Shown: positions 1 through 7,009 of the stretch, piece by piece
Layout of the letters: the number at the start of each line of letters is the position of its first letter
Numbering within the stretch: position 1 is the first letter of the stretch
DNA from: Phycisphaerae bacterium
GTDB taxonomy: Bacteria > Planctomycetota > Phycisphaerae > Sedimentisphaerales > UBA12454
NCBI GenBank assembly: GCA_028712345.1
Contig: JAQTQF010000076.1
Span: 1-7,826 of the forward strand
Reading direction: 5' to 3'
Length of the DNA stretch: 7,826 bases
Translations under genes and position numbers: made by a program
Notes under the pieces: model-generated
The model's input: the letters and a program-made list of their open reading frames with translations, nothing else
Told to the model about the DNA's origin: nothing
Databases searched by the model: none

Positions 1-860
1 GTTCCCAGCACTGCTATTCGCAAGGCAGCTGCAAAAAATGGTTTGTCATTATGTGCCTTGGTTTCCATCTTGGTTGCCATATTGTGCAGGTCTGTTGATG
101 GTGACTGCTGGGCATATCTCTGAATAACGCCTAAATTACTGATCTGGCCCACAATGTATTCCATGTCGGTCAATATCTTGACATTACGATACCAGTTGTT
201 ATCCGGTATGGTCGGCTGGAAAATAACCTGGCATATTCCAAGACCATCTTCAGGAATCTTGGATATACTGCTGATAAGGCTCTCAAAAGGACTATCCATC
301 AGCTCATCCGTGCAGGTTAAAAGATGAAAATACGGGCCGGCGGGATAATAATCGAGAAACTGTATGTTTGACCAGGCAGTCAGGCTTATATCCGAAAAGA
401 TATCCATATCAAGCAGGCTCAATCGGCAGTTCTGAAGCTTGCCGGAAAACGAGGCATCTACAATGTCGCTATCGCTGCGATGACAAAAAAGATTGATGCA
501 AATCGAGACCTGGTTGCCGACTATTTCCAGACCTACCCTGTTTTTGACAGTGGCAAGCTGCTTGAGGAAAAGCTCGGCCCTGTGCCATTTGAGCGGCTGC
601 TCCGGTGAAATCCAGACCTTAAATCGGACTATATCCTGCTGAGCAGGTTTGTTTTCATAGGTTATGACCGGCATCTGTGGTTTGGCAAGAGGTTCCCTTG
701 AGAATGTAATCTGTGAATACGGAGGCTCGAGTGCTACCGGCTCTGGCCAGATGACGGGATCGCAGCCCTTTGTAAATTCTTTTTCAATCAGCTGCCTTGC
801 CTGGCTGGCCAGCATAAAAGGAGCAGCCTGGGTAAGGAGAGCTTTTTCTATCTCGCCCAT
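1..860 (-). CDS. Probable HerA/TraD/VirB4-like ATPase, N-terminal region only (3' end outside window)
   Basis: An open frame of 286 residues runs from ATG at 858-860 to the window edge. AGGA stands 9 bases ahead, inside the end of the previous gene, and the gap after that gene's TAA is 3 bases. A variable, Pro-rich first 75 residues leads into blocks that I associate with the region preceding the motor in large HerA/TraD/VirB4-like DNA-translocase proteins. These are RFKVWISPEQP (79-89), VGLEIVG (109-115), a GPYFHLL turn (175-181), DSPFESLISSI (189-199), CQVIFQP (210-216) with a Trp at 223, and K-x4-DKPFFAAALRIAV (268-284), the usual 'K…P.F.v.vRi.a' lead-in. The Walker A and B motifs would lie beyond base 1, so the ATPase call is inference. 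No transmembrane helices are visible, unlike classical VirD4 coupling proteins. If correct, it would be the DNA- or protein-pumping motor of the cluster. Confidence 0.55.
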   Translation of the reverse strand, partial: MGEIEKALLTQAAPFMLASQARQLIEKEFTKGCDPVIWPEPVALEPPYSQITFSREPLAKPQMPVITYENKPAQQDIVRFKVWISPEQPLKWHRAELFLKQLATVKNRVGLEIVGNQVSICINLFCHRSDSDIVDASFSGKLQNCRLSLLDMDIFSDISLTAWSNIQFLDYYPAGPYFHLLTCTDELMDSPFESLISSISKIPEDGLGICQVIFQPTIPDNNWYRNVKILTDMEYIVGQISNLGVIQRYAQQSPSTDLHNMATKMETKAHNDKPFFAAALRIAVLG

Positions 861-863
861 AGT

Positions 864-1439
864 TTAGCGTCCTGCCTGTTGAAGTTTTTGTACAATAAAC
901 GGGTGCTGTTCCAATACCTTCCAGAATGTGCTCTTTAATATCGCACCATTGGATTCAAGCATCTCAGATGGAATGAAATTACCATATTTTGAAAGATACT
1001 CATCTGCTGCCTGCAGTTTTTCCTCTGCTGAAAGATTCTGCCAATAAAAGTAAACCTTGGATGAGACTTCGTTTTTGGTGTATTCTTCAGCCCTTTGCAT
1101 GGCAAAGGCCTTTAGCACCGCATACAGACCGCCTTCATTTCCGGTACTGGCTATTGTGAAGGCAGTAATATCGCCATTGCTGCCGTATATTCTGGTCAGG
1201 GGGCGTATGCAGAATTTCCAATATTCTGCGAGTTGGATATTGAGTGGCTCTCTCGGCTTCAGTACCTTTTCATCGAGGTGCCTGGAGAATTTCGCCATAC
1301 ATAACTTAAATTCACCCCAGCTTTCAACTACTGCCTTGTCATAATCAAAACTGCCGATAGCCTCGTTGGCCAGATTGTAAGTCTGTTCAAGTGTTTTTCG
1401 GGGGCTTATATATTCCAATAGTCTGTCGAGTTTGCTCAT
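864..1439 (-). CDS. Diverged third helical-domain paralogue
   Basis: This 191-residue, mostly helical protein is of unknown function. It keeps the signature of its two upstream neighbours in weaker form: SNGDITAF (87-94), then STGNEGGLYAVL (98-109) where they have DGT-x-GGMR-x-[VI]LD. NFIPSEML (154-161) corresponds to NFMPQEI in the protease C-terminal domain. Length and order of blocks are the same as in the stand-alone paralogue, which argues for common descent. The DGT and Arg of the loop are lost, so this copy may have specialised. ATG at 1437-1439 is preferred over an in-frame TTG two codons earlier because of ribosome-binding-site spacing. It starts 14 bases after its neighbour and ends 3 bases before the ATPase-like gene. 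A partner of that downstream protein is plausible but unproven. Confidence 0.85.
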   Translation of the reverse strand: MSKLDRLLEYISPRKTLEQTYNLANEAIGSFDYDKAVVESWGEFKLCMAKFSRHLDEKVLKPREPLNIQLAEYWKFCIRPLTRIYGSNGDITAFTIASTGNEGGLYAVLKAFAMQRAEEYTKNEVSSKVYFYWQNLSAEEKLQAADEYLSKYGNFIPSEMLESNGAILKSTFWKVLEQHPFIVQKLQQAGR

Positions 1440-1447
1440 TGTCAAAA

Positions 1448-1453
1448 CCTTTC
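1448..1453 (-). promoter_or_regulatory. Shine-Dalgarno GAAAGG that decides the start of the third paralogue
   Basis: GAAAGG lies 8 bases before the ATG at 1437-1439 but only 2 bases before the in-frame TTG at 1443-1445. The ATG is therefore the likely start. Confidence 0.6.
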
Positions 1454-2035
1454 TTACATTCTTCTAAACATCGCAGAGGTTCTCTGGAGGCCTTCGATGT
1501 ACGACTTTATAAGACCGCTGTAATCATGGGCATATCGCTGCGGCTGAGTGACCACGATAGAGGATGAGAGCATGCTGCCGCAGTAAGATATGAACTGCCT
1601 TATCATTTCGACCTTGTCATCCCAGCTGTTGGGTGCGACGTACCTGTCAAATACATCTATCATATACCGTTCGATTGTTTCGAGCTTAAGGCCATCTGCG
1701 ATTGTATCCAGGACATTTCTCATACCACCATTTGTACCGTCATGGGCATCGTTGAAGGCCGTGACAATATCGCCATTGCGTTTCCTGTATTCACGTTCCA
1801 AAAGCTCTTTTGCTCTGCCGTAGGCTTCGCTGGCCGCAAGTCTTCCTCCTCTGCTTACACAGTTTGTATAGTGGTAATTATAGTAGTCCGTAATGATATT
1901 ACTGAACTGATCAAAGTTGTTGACCGTATTGGATCCCAGATGATATTGCATTCTGACCTCATCATGAGCGATACCAATCCGACTTGCGATAGTCCTTTCA
2001 TCCAGTTCTGCCATGAGTGAATTTATTGCTGCCAT
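1454..2035 (-). CDS. Stand-alone helical-domain protein, paralogue of the protease C-terminal domain
   Basis: This 193-residue, almost entirely helical protein has no recognised family. It aligns end to end with residues about 362-552 of the adjacent Lon-like protein. Shared landmarks are NGDI (87-90; NGGI in the protease), TAF…A…DGTNGGMRNVLD (92-110; DGTVGGMRKILD), a W-x-[DE]-[KR]-VE-[MF]-[IM]-R block (138-146), an [EQ]RxAxDY segment (166-172) and a terminus ending in FRRM (LRRF). The glycine-rich DGT-x-GGMR loop is the most conserved part and could be a binding turn. No membrane segment, signal peptide or catalytic motif is visible. The ATG has a good ribosome binding site, and only 19 bases separate it from the protease stop. 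A role as docking, adaptor or oligomerisation partner of the protease is inferred from the shared domain. Confidence 0.88.
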   Translation of the reverse strand: MAAINSLMAELDERTIASRIGIAHDEVRMQYHLGSNTVNNFDQFSNIITDYYNYHYTNCVSRGGRLAASEAYGRAKELLEREYRKRNGDIVTAFNDAHDGTNGGMRNVLDTIADGLKLETIERYMIDVFDRYVAPNSWDDKVEMIRQFISYCGSMLSSSIVVTQPQRYAHDYSGLIKSYIEGLQRTSAMFRRM

Positions 2036-2042
2036 GGTAATA

Positions 2043-2050
2043 TCCTTTCT
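2043..2050 (-). promoter_or_regulatory. Shine-Dalgarno AGAAAGGA for the stand-alone helical paralogue
   Basis: A purine-rich AGAAAGGA ends 7 bases before the ATG at 2033-2035 and sits in the 19-base gap after the protease gene stop. It supports that ATG over the later in-frame ATG codon at residue 8. Confidence 0.6.
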
Positions 2051-2054
2051 GCTT

Positions 2055-3713
2055 TCAAAATCTTCTTAACAATTGATTGAATTTATCCATTCCATTTACA
2101 TATGCCTTTATTATGGCTTCATAATCCCTTGCAAACCGTTCGGGGGGCTCATCTTTTATCTCCTGCGGCATAAAATTCTTCAGTCTTTCCATCGCATGAC
2201 GCATAAACTCCACCCGTTCATTCCAGCAGAGACTATCTACTGATTGCCTGAAAATAGCCGTTATGTGTTTTTGTTGCTGGCTGAGTTTGTAAAAGTCGGT
2301 CATCTCATCGAGAATCTTTCGCATCCCGCCTACGGTGCCGTCACTGGCCCTCTGCAGGGCAGTTTCAATGCCACCGTTATTGCGGAAGGTATTTTCAAGA
2401 AGTTCGACCGCTTCGTTTCTGGAACGCTGCTGGTTTATCGATTTGACCGGTTCGGAATTTTCGTAGCATCTAAGATGGATATAAAAAGAGGTGATCGTTT
2501 CGAGAAATTCCTCATAGCTGCCAATGGTCACGGAATTCAAAATAAAAGAGGCCCTTGCCGAATCTATTCTGACACCGAAGTTTTCGGCTATTGCGAGTTC
2601 GTTAATTTTCGCAACTACCATATCAAAGATATTGTTGTCTCGATCCGGTAGGTCTTCCATGGACGATGAATAGGTATTGGGTCGAACAATATATTGTGTC
2701 ACCTTTCCTCTGTTTGCATCGAGCATTTTGTAAACATCTTCATAGTCCTGGTCTGATTCCGCAAATCCTGCCAGATGGATGCACCGGCCCGTATCGAGCA
2801 ATGGAAACAAGTCAGGAATTCTTCTTACAGCCGGCGGCGTCACACAGATAAGCGAAAACAACCTGTCACCAAAGTAAGCCGGATAGACCATCTTGCGGAT
2901 ATAATAGCTGGTGAACACTTCAAGCAGTTCCCGTGCTTTTTCAAAATTGTCGGTAAAAAGATGTTTTCTCAACATCTGCCAGAAACGGTTATTATTGTCG
3001 CAAACGAAGTAAAGAGCGGTCATCATTACTGTCTCTTCGGGCCCGGCAATTTTTATACTGTTTTCAAAAAAACCAACCTCAAGCGATGCTTCGACAATAT
3101 CCTTTTCTCTGAAGACCAGCTTCACCAAATCTTCAATATTGCCAACTTCAGATATACTGAGAGTATCTCTATCAAAAGTCTTTTCTATTGTATTGGCCTT
3201 GGGGTAGATTAGACAATCTATGGACTTATCTTCCAGGGCGGCTTTTAACTTTGCCTGCACAGAACCAACGGGGCCAATATCACCTTCGACAGAGGCGATA
3301 TTACCTGTCATGAGGATATTGTTAGATACCGGTATTTGCAATGCCGCTGAAAGCATTGCGACAAATACTGATAAATCCGCTGAAAAGCCGTTTACTTCAA
3401 CTGCTGTATCAAATCTCGAGGCAATATCGGGATTGACCGCCGATATTTCGTAGCTGAGCGGATACATTCCTACTGCTGCTGTGATCCGGTCGATTAAGGC
3501 AAGAATATTGTTACATATGTGGTTTTTTGTGTTGTCACTGAATTCAACCAGGCCTGCAAAATGGATCCGTTCCGGGCCGGTGTTTGGTATAATCTTAACG
3601 ATAATCTCAGAGATTACAGCCGAATCCGGTGATTGCTGTGCAACCAATACCGTCTTTGCTCTGCCAATGTGTTTGATAGAATTATTTTCCATATTGCAAT
3701 TATTCCAGTTCAA
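2055..3713 (-). CDS. Lon-type (S16) Ser/Lys protease domain fused to uncharacterised helical domain, no AAA+ motor
   Basis: Numbering is from the TTG at 3713. Residues about 15-205 match the proteolytic domain of Lon. The Lon nucleophile motif DGPSAG appears as NGFSAD with Ser111, followed by MTGNI (135-139, Lon MTGEI) and PVGSVQAKLKAAL (148-160, Lon PIGGLKEKLLAA) with Lys155. The Ser-Lys spacing is 44 against 43 in E. coli Lon (S679/K722), so the dyad is intact and a soluble peptidase is likely. There is no Walker A/B or Lon N-domain, so unfolding power must come from elsewhere, or substrates are already loose. Residues about 220-360 are unrecognised. Residues about 362-552 are homologous over their whole length to the next gene's product. 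Start choice is open: TTG at 3713 has GGAG 9 bases ahead and overlaps the previous gene by 14 bases; ATG at 3690-3692 (545 residues) has only a weak GGAA. Cleavage of a system component is the natural inference. Confidence 0.88.
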   Translation of the reverse strand: MNWNNCNMENNSIKHIGRAKTVLVAQQSPDSAVISEIIVKIIPNTGPERIHFAGLVEFSDNTKNHICNNILALIDRITAAVGMYPLSYEISAVNPDIASRFDTAVEVNGFSADLSVFVAMLSAALQIPVSNNILMTGNIASVEGDIGPVGSVQAKLKAALEDKSIDCLIYPKANTIEKTFDRDTLSISEVGNIEDLVKLVFREKDIVEASLEVGFFENSIKIAGPEETVMMTALYFVCDNNNRFWQMLRKHLFTDNFEKARELLEVFTSYYIRKMVYPAYFGDRLFSLICVTPPAVRRIPDLFPLLDTGRCIHLAGFAESDQDYEDVYKMLDANRGKVTQYIVRPNTYSSSMEDLPDRDNNIFDMVVAKINELAIAENFGVRIDSARASFILNSVTIGSYEEFLETITSFYIHLRCYENSEPVKSINQQRSRNEAVELLENTFRNNGGIETALQRASDGTVGGMRKILDEMTDFYKLSQQQKHITAIFRQSVDSLCWNERVEFMRHAMERLKNFMPQEIKDEPPERFARDYEAIIKAYVNGMDKFNQLLRRF

Positions 3714-4257
3714 TTTGGATCACTCCGCTTTCAAAACCTTTGAATATTTTCAGGACGATCCGGCCATTTAACAGAGTTACTATTCGGACCGGTTTGGCCT
3801 TGAAATCACCTGAATCCGCAGCGACTTTTATGTTTTGACTGCCGAGAATTTCCCCCGCAATCAGATCTTGGTGTGAAAGAGTCTCTTTCCATAATATCCT
3901 GCCTGTCGAAAGTCTGATGGTATATGTCCCCGGCATGACACCTGGAATGCTTTGGATGCCGTTTTCATCCAGACAAGTCTTATTGGTCAGTCTGTTATCT
4001 TTCAAAATTGCGAGTTCGTAACTGAGGCTGCTGTCTTGTGAGTAGCCAGTGAAATCTTCGGGTGTATCTTTTTCGATAATAAGTCGGTGGGCACAAACTT
4101 CACCGACAAAGATCTCAAAGTTCTCTAAACCCTGTCTGTACTCGTCGTCCATGGCCAGTTGGCCGATTTTACTGAATGCCTGTCTCAGTGCAGATTTCGG
4201 TTCGCCGGCATCGAGGGCATTTTGAAGGACCGGTATAAAGTAAAGTTCTCTGTTCAA
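3700..4257 (-). CDS. Small hypothetical protein with helical N-terminus and beta-rich C-terminus
   Basis: This 185-residue protein is not recognised. Residues 1-60 are mostly helical and acidic. Residues 75-185 alternate short hydrophobic strands with turns. The stretch IPGVMPGTYTIRLSTGR (104-120) recalls the P-G-x-Y-x-[IL]-x-[VL] turn of Cna-B/carboxypeptidase-regulatory beta-sandwich domains. No signal peptide or membrane segment is seen, so such a domain here would be intracellular. The start codon is TTG, fixed by a strong Shine-Dalgarno and by an in-frame stop just upstream. It lies 12 bases after the Cys-rich gene, and its 3' end overlaps or abuts the protease gene. That position suggests an accessory protein made in step with the protease. 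The beta-sandwich resemblance is weak and should be read as a hint only. Confidence 0.8.
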   Translation of the reverse strand: MNRELYFIPVLQNALDAGEPKSALRQAFSKIGQLAMDDEYRQGLENFEIFVGEVCAHRLIIEKDTPEDFTGYSQDSSLSYELAILKDNRLTNKTCLDENGIQSIPGVMPGTYTIRLSTGRILWKETLSHQDLIAGEILGSQNIKVAADSGDFKAKPVRIVTLLNGRIVLKIFKGFESGVIQIELE

Positions 4258-4265
4258 GATAATTT

Positions 4266-4271
4266 CTCCTT
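4266..4271 (-). promoter_or_regulatory. Shine-Dalgarno AAGGAG supporting a TTG start
   Basis: A near-perfect AAGGAG lies 8 bases upstream of the TTG at 4255-4257 and shares bases with the TAA stop of the preceding gene. The TAA is in the same frame as the TTG and only 12 bases lie between, so no earlier start is possible. The next in-frame ATG is about 35 codons in. The TTG start is therefore well supported. Confidence 0.75.
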
Positions 4272-5397
4272 AACTTTCTTTTCCTGCGGCACGGCTCACT
4301 TTTTGCCATAGCCCAGTTTCTTTGACTATTTCTATAAAATCAGGATGATTTGCCAGGATGTGAGCGGTATTTTTCCAAAGGTCTGGTACGTAGGTCTGGC
4401 CATTGCCATTGTGCCATCGCGTGCCGGCAAATCTGCTCAATGTCGCTTTGCTCAGAGAAAATTCAGACAGGATGACCTGGTAATCATTTCTTTCGTTGCC
4501 AAGGTAATTGAATATTCTGTGTATGAGTTCTTTTAGCCTCGTTCTGCCCAGATTTCTTATTGCAGGCCTCTGGTCGCCAATGTTGTCTGCTTTTTCATCC
4601 GCCACTGTTTCGGCCAGACCAAAGGAAGTGATATGCTCTCTCATCAGGGCTGGAAAACCGTTATTTTTGAAGTCTTCTTTGTTTCTGTCGTCGAGGCTAT
4701 CCAATGAAACGAATCTTGAACTCAAAAGAGAGTTGTCTATCAATTCCTGTATCTCATGACGGCACGAACTATTACCGCAGTTGCTGCAAATTTGCCTGAA
4801 CCACTTGTCGAACATCTTTACAGTCATCTGGGCTGGAATCCATAAACTAAGTGTCTGGCCATCGACTTCGTAACAGATTCTTCTTGTCAGTTTCTGCTGA
4901 CGCCGTCTGCACTCAAGACAGGACAGGTAAAAATGCCTGAAAACGTGATTTTGAAACAGTTTTGCAGCCATAAATTCGATTTCCAACTCATCATCGAGAC
5001 TTTTTGACTCTATCTGTGATAAAACATGACAGTTGTAAGCCTTGTAATAATAGCGGCAGTCCGGGCCCGAAGTTTCAGATGTACCATCGGAGGAGCTATT
5101 ATTTTGAGGGATATTCAGGAATTTTGACAGCGTAAGATCGAATGCCTGCTCCAGTACTATCTGGTCGTTATTACACCATCGCCGGGAGGCGGGCTGCTCC
5201 CTGAGTCTGACAAGGAAATCCACCAGCAAAAGAGACCTGTCGTCTTTGTATCTGAAAAGATATCGGTTCTCGTGGAGCTCGGTAAGGGCTTTTCTGTCAC
5301 CGCAGGTTTCTATTCGACCGGTCAGTTCAACAAGGGGTATCGCGGCATAGTCGAATTTTTCAAGGTTTTCAGTAACCGGTAATGTTAAGGTTCCCAT
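4270..5397 (-). CDS. Hypothetical Cys-rich, probable zinc-binding protein with possible C-terminal HTH
   Basis: This is a 375-residue protein of no family I can name. Two cysteine clusters stand out: CLEC at 160-163, and C204-x2-C207-x4-C212-x-H214. Together they could hold one or two zinc ions. The first sits in FRHFYLSCLECR (153-164), which resembles the F-x-x-H-x-x-x-C-x-x-C-R segment of zf-HC2 zinc anti-sigma domains, except that the His is displaced by one residue. Near the C-terminus, about 305-328 (ILSEFSLSKATLSRFAGTRW) reads like a helix-turn-helix, with SKATLSRF as recognition helix. A Ser/Asn-rich linker lies at 99-110. The ATG start is backed by GAGGAAA upstream. The start lies inside the kinase coding region (29-base overlap), which implies coupled translation. 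A DNA- or protein-binding regulator, possibly a kinase substrate, is plausible; the motifs are my reading and not confirmed by profile search. Confidence 0.85.
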   Translation of the reverse strand: MGTLTLPVTENLEKFDYAAIPLVELTGRIETCGDRKALTELHENRYLFRYKDDRSLLLVDFLVRLREQPASRRWCNNDQIVLEQAFDLTLSKFLNIPQNNSSSDGTSETSGPDCRYYYKAYNCHVLSQIESKSLDDELEIEFMAAKLFQNHVFRHFYLSCLECRRRQQKLTRRICYEVDGQTLSLWIPAQMTVKMFDKWFRQICSNCGNSSCRHEIQELIDNSLLSSRFVSLDSLDDRNKEDFKNNGFPALMREHITSFGLAETVADEKADNIGDQRPAIRNLGRTRLKELIHRIFNYLGNERNDYQVILSEFSLSKATLSRFAGTRWHNGNGQTYVPDLWKNTAHILANHPDFIEIVKETGLWQKVSRAAGKES

Positions 5398-7009
5398 TTT
5401 TATTTCCTCTGTTTTCTAAATCTGTCAAATTCAATTGTTGTAAATTTCTCAGTCTCTGGTCGACCTCTGTTGCCAGGAGCAGTGCTTTTGGCCAGTTTTC
5501 CTGTTCGATGAACAAGTCTATCTCAGATCTTATCTGGCTTAGCCACTGGTTCGTGCGGCAGGAAAAATCAGTCATGCGGGTAGTTACGGTGGAATCGGCA
5601 TTTAACTGAGCCGATTTTTCAAAAATGCTTTCTGCAAGCTCAACTTTGCCTTCGGCCATGGCCTTGATTCCTTCGTTTATTGCCTCTTTGAACCTGCGGG
5701 CTTTGGCTGCCAGCTGTATCTGAATCAGGTGACCATCAGGATGATTGGGGAAAAGTTCGACGGCTTCCCGAAGTAAATCCAGCAGGTCATCAAGAGAGCC
5801 TGATTCTAAATTGTCTTCAATTGTCTTGTAGAATTGCTTTGCCTGGTGGTACCTGGTATTAATTTCACGCTGGAGACGATGTGCCTGGGCATGGCCAGGT
5901 TCAATTTCAAGTATTCTCCGGCAAATTTCGGCTGCTGAATTGAAGTTGCCGGACTCAATATCTTCGCATGCCAGAGACCATAATTCAGAGACTTTTTGCT
6001 GATTGATATACTGTTCTTTGCTGTTTTTATCTGTTCTGTTACCTTCAAGATCGTCTATCAGCTCTGTTATACTTTTGTATCTGTCTGCAGGATTTTTAGA
6101 TAAGCACTTTTTTACGACTACTTTTGCATTGGTATCCGGCAATTCATTTATATCCGGCTCTTTTAAAAGATGGCCCATACGAATCTGCCGGTAGGTGCCA
6201 CCAAAAGGTGGTCTGCATCGAGGATGGGCTATCTCAAACAGCATTATCCCCAGCGAATAAATGTCGGCCCTTATATCTATCTGATCGGGATGTGCCGCTG
6301 CAAATTGTTCCGGGCTCATGTAAACCGGTGTACCAAAAGATTCGCTTGTTGAGGTATCTGTGTGGTTGAAAGATTTTTTAGCAGTAAAATACCGCGATAT
6401 CCCAAGATCAGATACTTTTATGGCACCATCGACAAAAAGAAGGTTTTCTGGTTTAAGGTCGAGATGAACGATTCCCGCATCATGTAATGCGGTTATACCT
6501 AAACAGGCCTGTTTGAAATATTGCAGGCCTTCTGTCAGACGTATTCCACTATCTATGGCATTATCCGTAAGCCATTTTCGAAAAGTCCCATCATTGGCGT
6601 ACTCCATCGACAGCAGAAGCAATCTGTTACAGCCATAGTCACAGATATGCATGTCATGAACCCTAATAATATGGCTGAAGTTTCTCACAGATGAGTAACA
6701 CATAAGTTCATTTTTGATTGCTTCTTCAAGGTGACTATTGGCAGATGTGATATTCACTATCTTCAGAGCTACTTTCCCGGTGCGAACTGAATCATAAGCT
6801 CTATAGACACTTGAATATGCGCCTCTTCCGAGCAGCTCTTCAATGGTAAATCGCTCGTTGAATAACTTCTGACCGGTTTTAAGGTCGATATGACAATGTT
6901 CTGCCAAAGGCCTGCCTGAGATGAAATAAGTATCCACGGTGGCAAGGCCTGTATGACCGAGTTGTTGTTCGTTTAATATAGATATACTATCGCTGATTAC
7001 GGCGTTCAT
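5369..7009 (-). CDS. Cytosolic Hanks-type serine/threonine protein kinase with C-terminal TPR-like repeats
   Basis: This 546-residue protein should transfer phosphate from ATP to Ser/Thr of partner proteins. A roughly 50-residue N-terminal extension precedes a complete kinase domain at about 53-323. The glycine loop is GRGAYSSV (61-68), the ATP-anchoring Lys is K83 in VALKIV, and the probable helix-C Glu is E101. The catalytic loop is HLDLKPEN (182-189, base D184), the metal site is DLG (201-203), the activation segment ends in SPE (232-234) and the F-helix Asp is D249. The catalytic loop has Leu where most kinases have Arg, making it a non-RD kinase; DFG is DLG, a common bacterial variant. 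Residues 340-520 form repeated helical hairpins of TPR type (for example 343-376 and 433-470). No transmembrane segment is seen, unlike PknB-type receptors, so it is probably soluble. ATG starts in an ATGA overlap with the upstream gene, with GGAG about 9 bases ahead. Its 3' end overlaps the next gene by 29 bases. Confidence 0.95.
   Translation of the reverse strand: MNAVISDSISILNEQQLGHTGLATVDTYFISGRPLAEHCHIDLKTGQKLFNERFTIEELLGRGAYSSVYRAYDSVRTGKVALKIVNITSANSHLEEAIKNELMCYSSVRNFSHIIRVHDMHICDYGCNRLLLLSMEYANDGTFRKWLTDNAIDSGIRLTEGLQYFKQACLGITALHDAGIVHLDLKPENLLFVDGAIKVSDLGISRYFTAKKSFNHTDTSTSESFGTPVYMSPEQFAAAHPDQIDIRADIYSLGIMLFEIAHPRCRPPFGGTYRQIRMGHLLKEPDINELPDTNAKVVVKKCLSKNPADRYKSITELIDDLEGNRTDKNSKEQYINQQKVSELWSLACEDIESGNFNSAAEICRRILEIEPGHAQAHRLQREINTRYHQAKQFYKTIEDNLESGSLDDLLDLLREAVELFPNHPDGHLIQIQLAAKARRFKEAINEGIKAMAEGKVELAESIFEKSAQLNADSTVTTRMTDFSCRTNQWLSQIRSEIDLFIEQENWPKALLLATEVDQRLRNLQQLNLTDLENRGNKNGNLNITGY

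Noticed and set aside
664..867. Short plus-strand open frame of 67 codons near the start of the window
   Set aside because: It is antisense to the beginning of the ATPase-like gene, whose minus-strand frame is open to the edge with a good ribosome binding site and recognisable blocks.
2244..3212. Plus-strand open frames of 135 and 145 codons opposite the protease gene
   Set aside because: They lie wholly inside the protease gene, have low-complexity, family-free translations and no convincing ribosome binding sites; the minus-strand frame carries clear Lon motifs. They are antisense shadows.
2055..3713. BrxL (BREX) identity for the Lon-like protein
   Set aside because: BrxL has an AAA+ region before a C-terminal Lon-like domain. 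Here the Lon domain is N-terminal, no Walker motifs are present, and no PglZ or PglX gene is seen in the window.
5806..6048. Second minus-strand frame of 80 codons within the kinase gene
   Set aside because: It is in a different frame inside the TPR-coding part of the kinase, and its translation has no domain signal.
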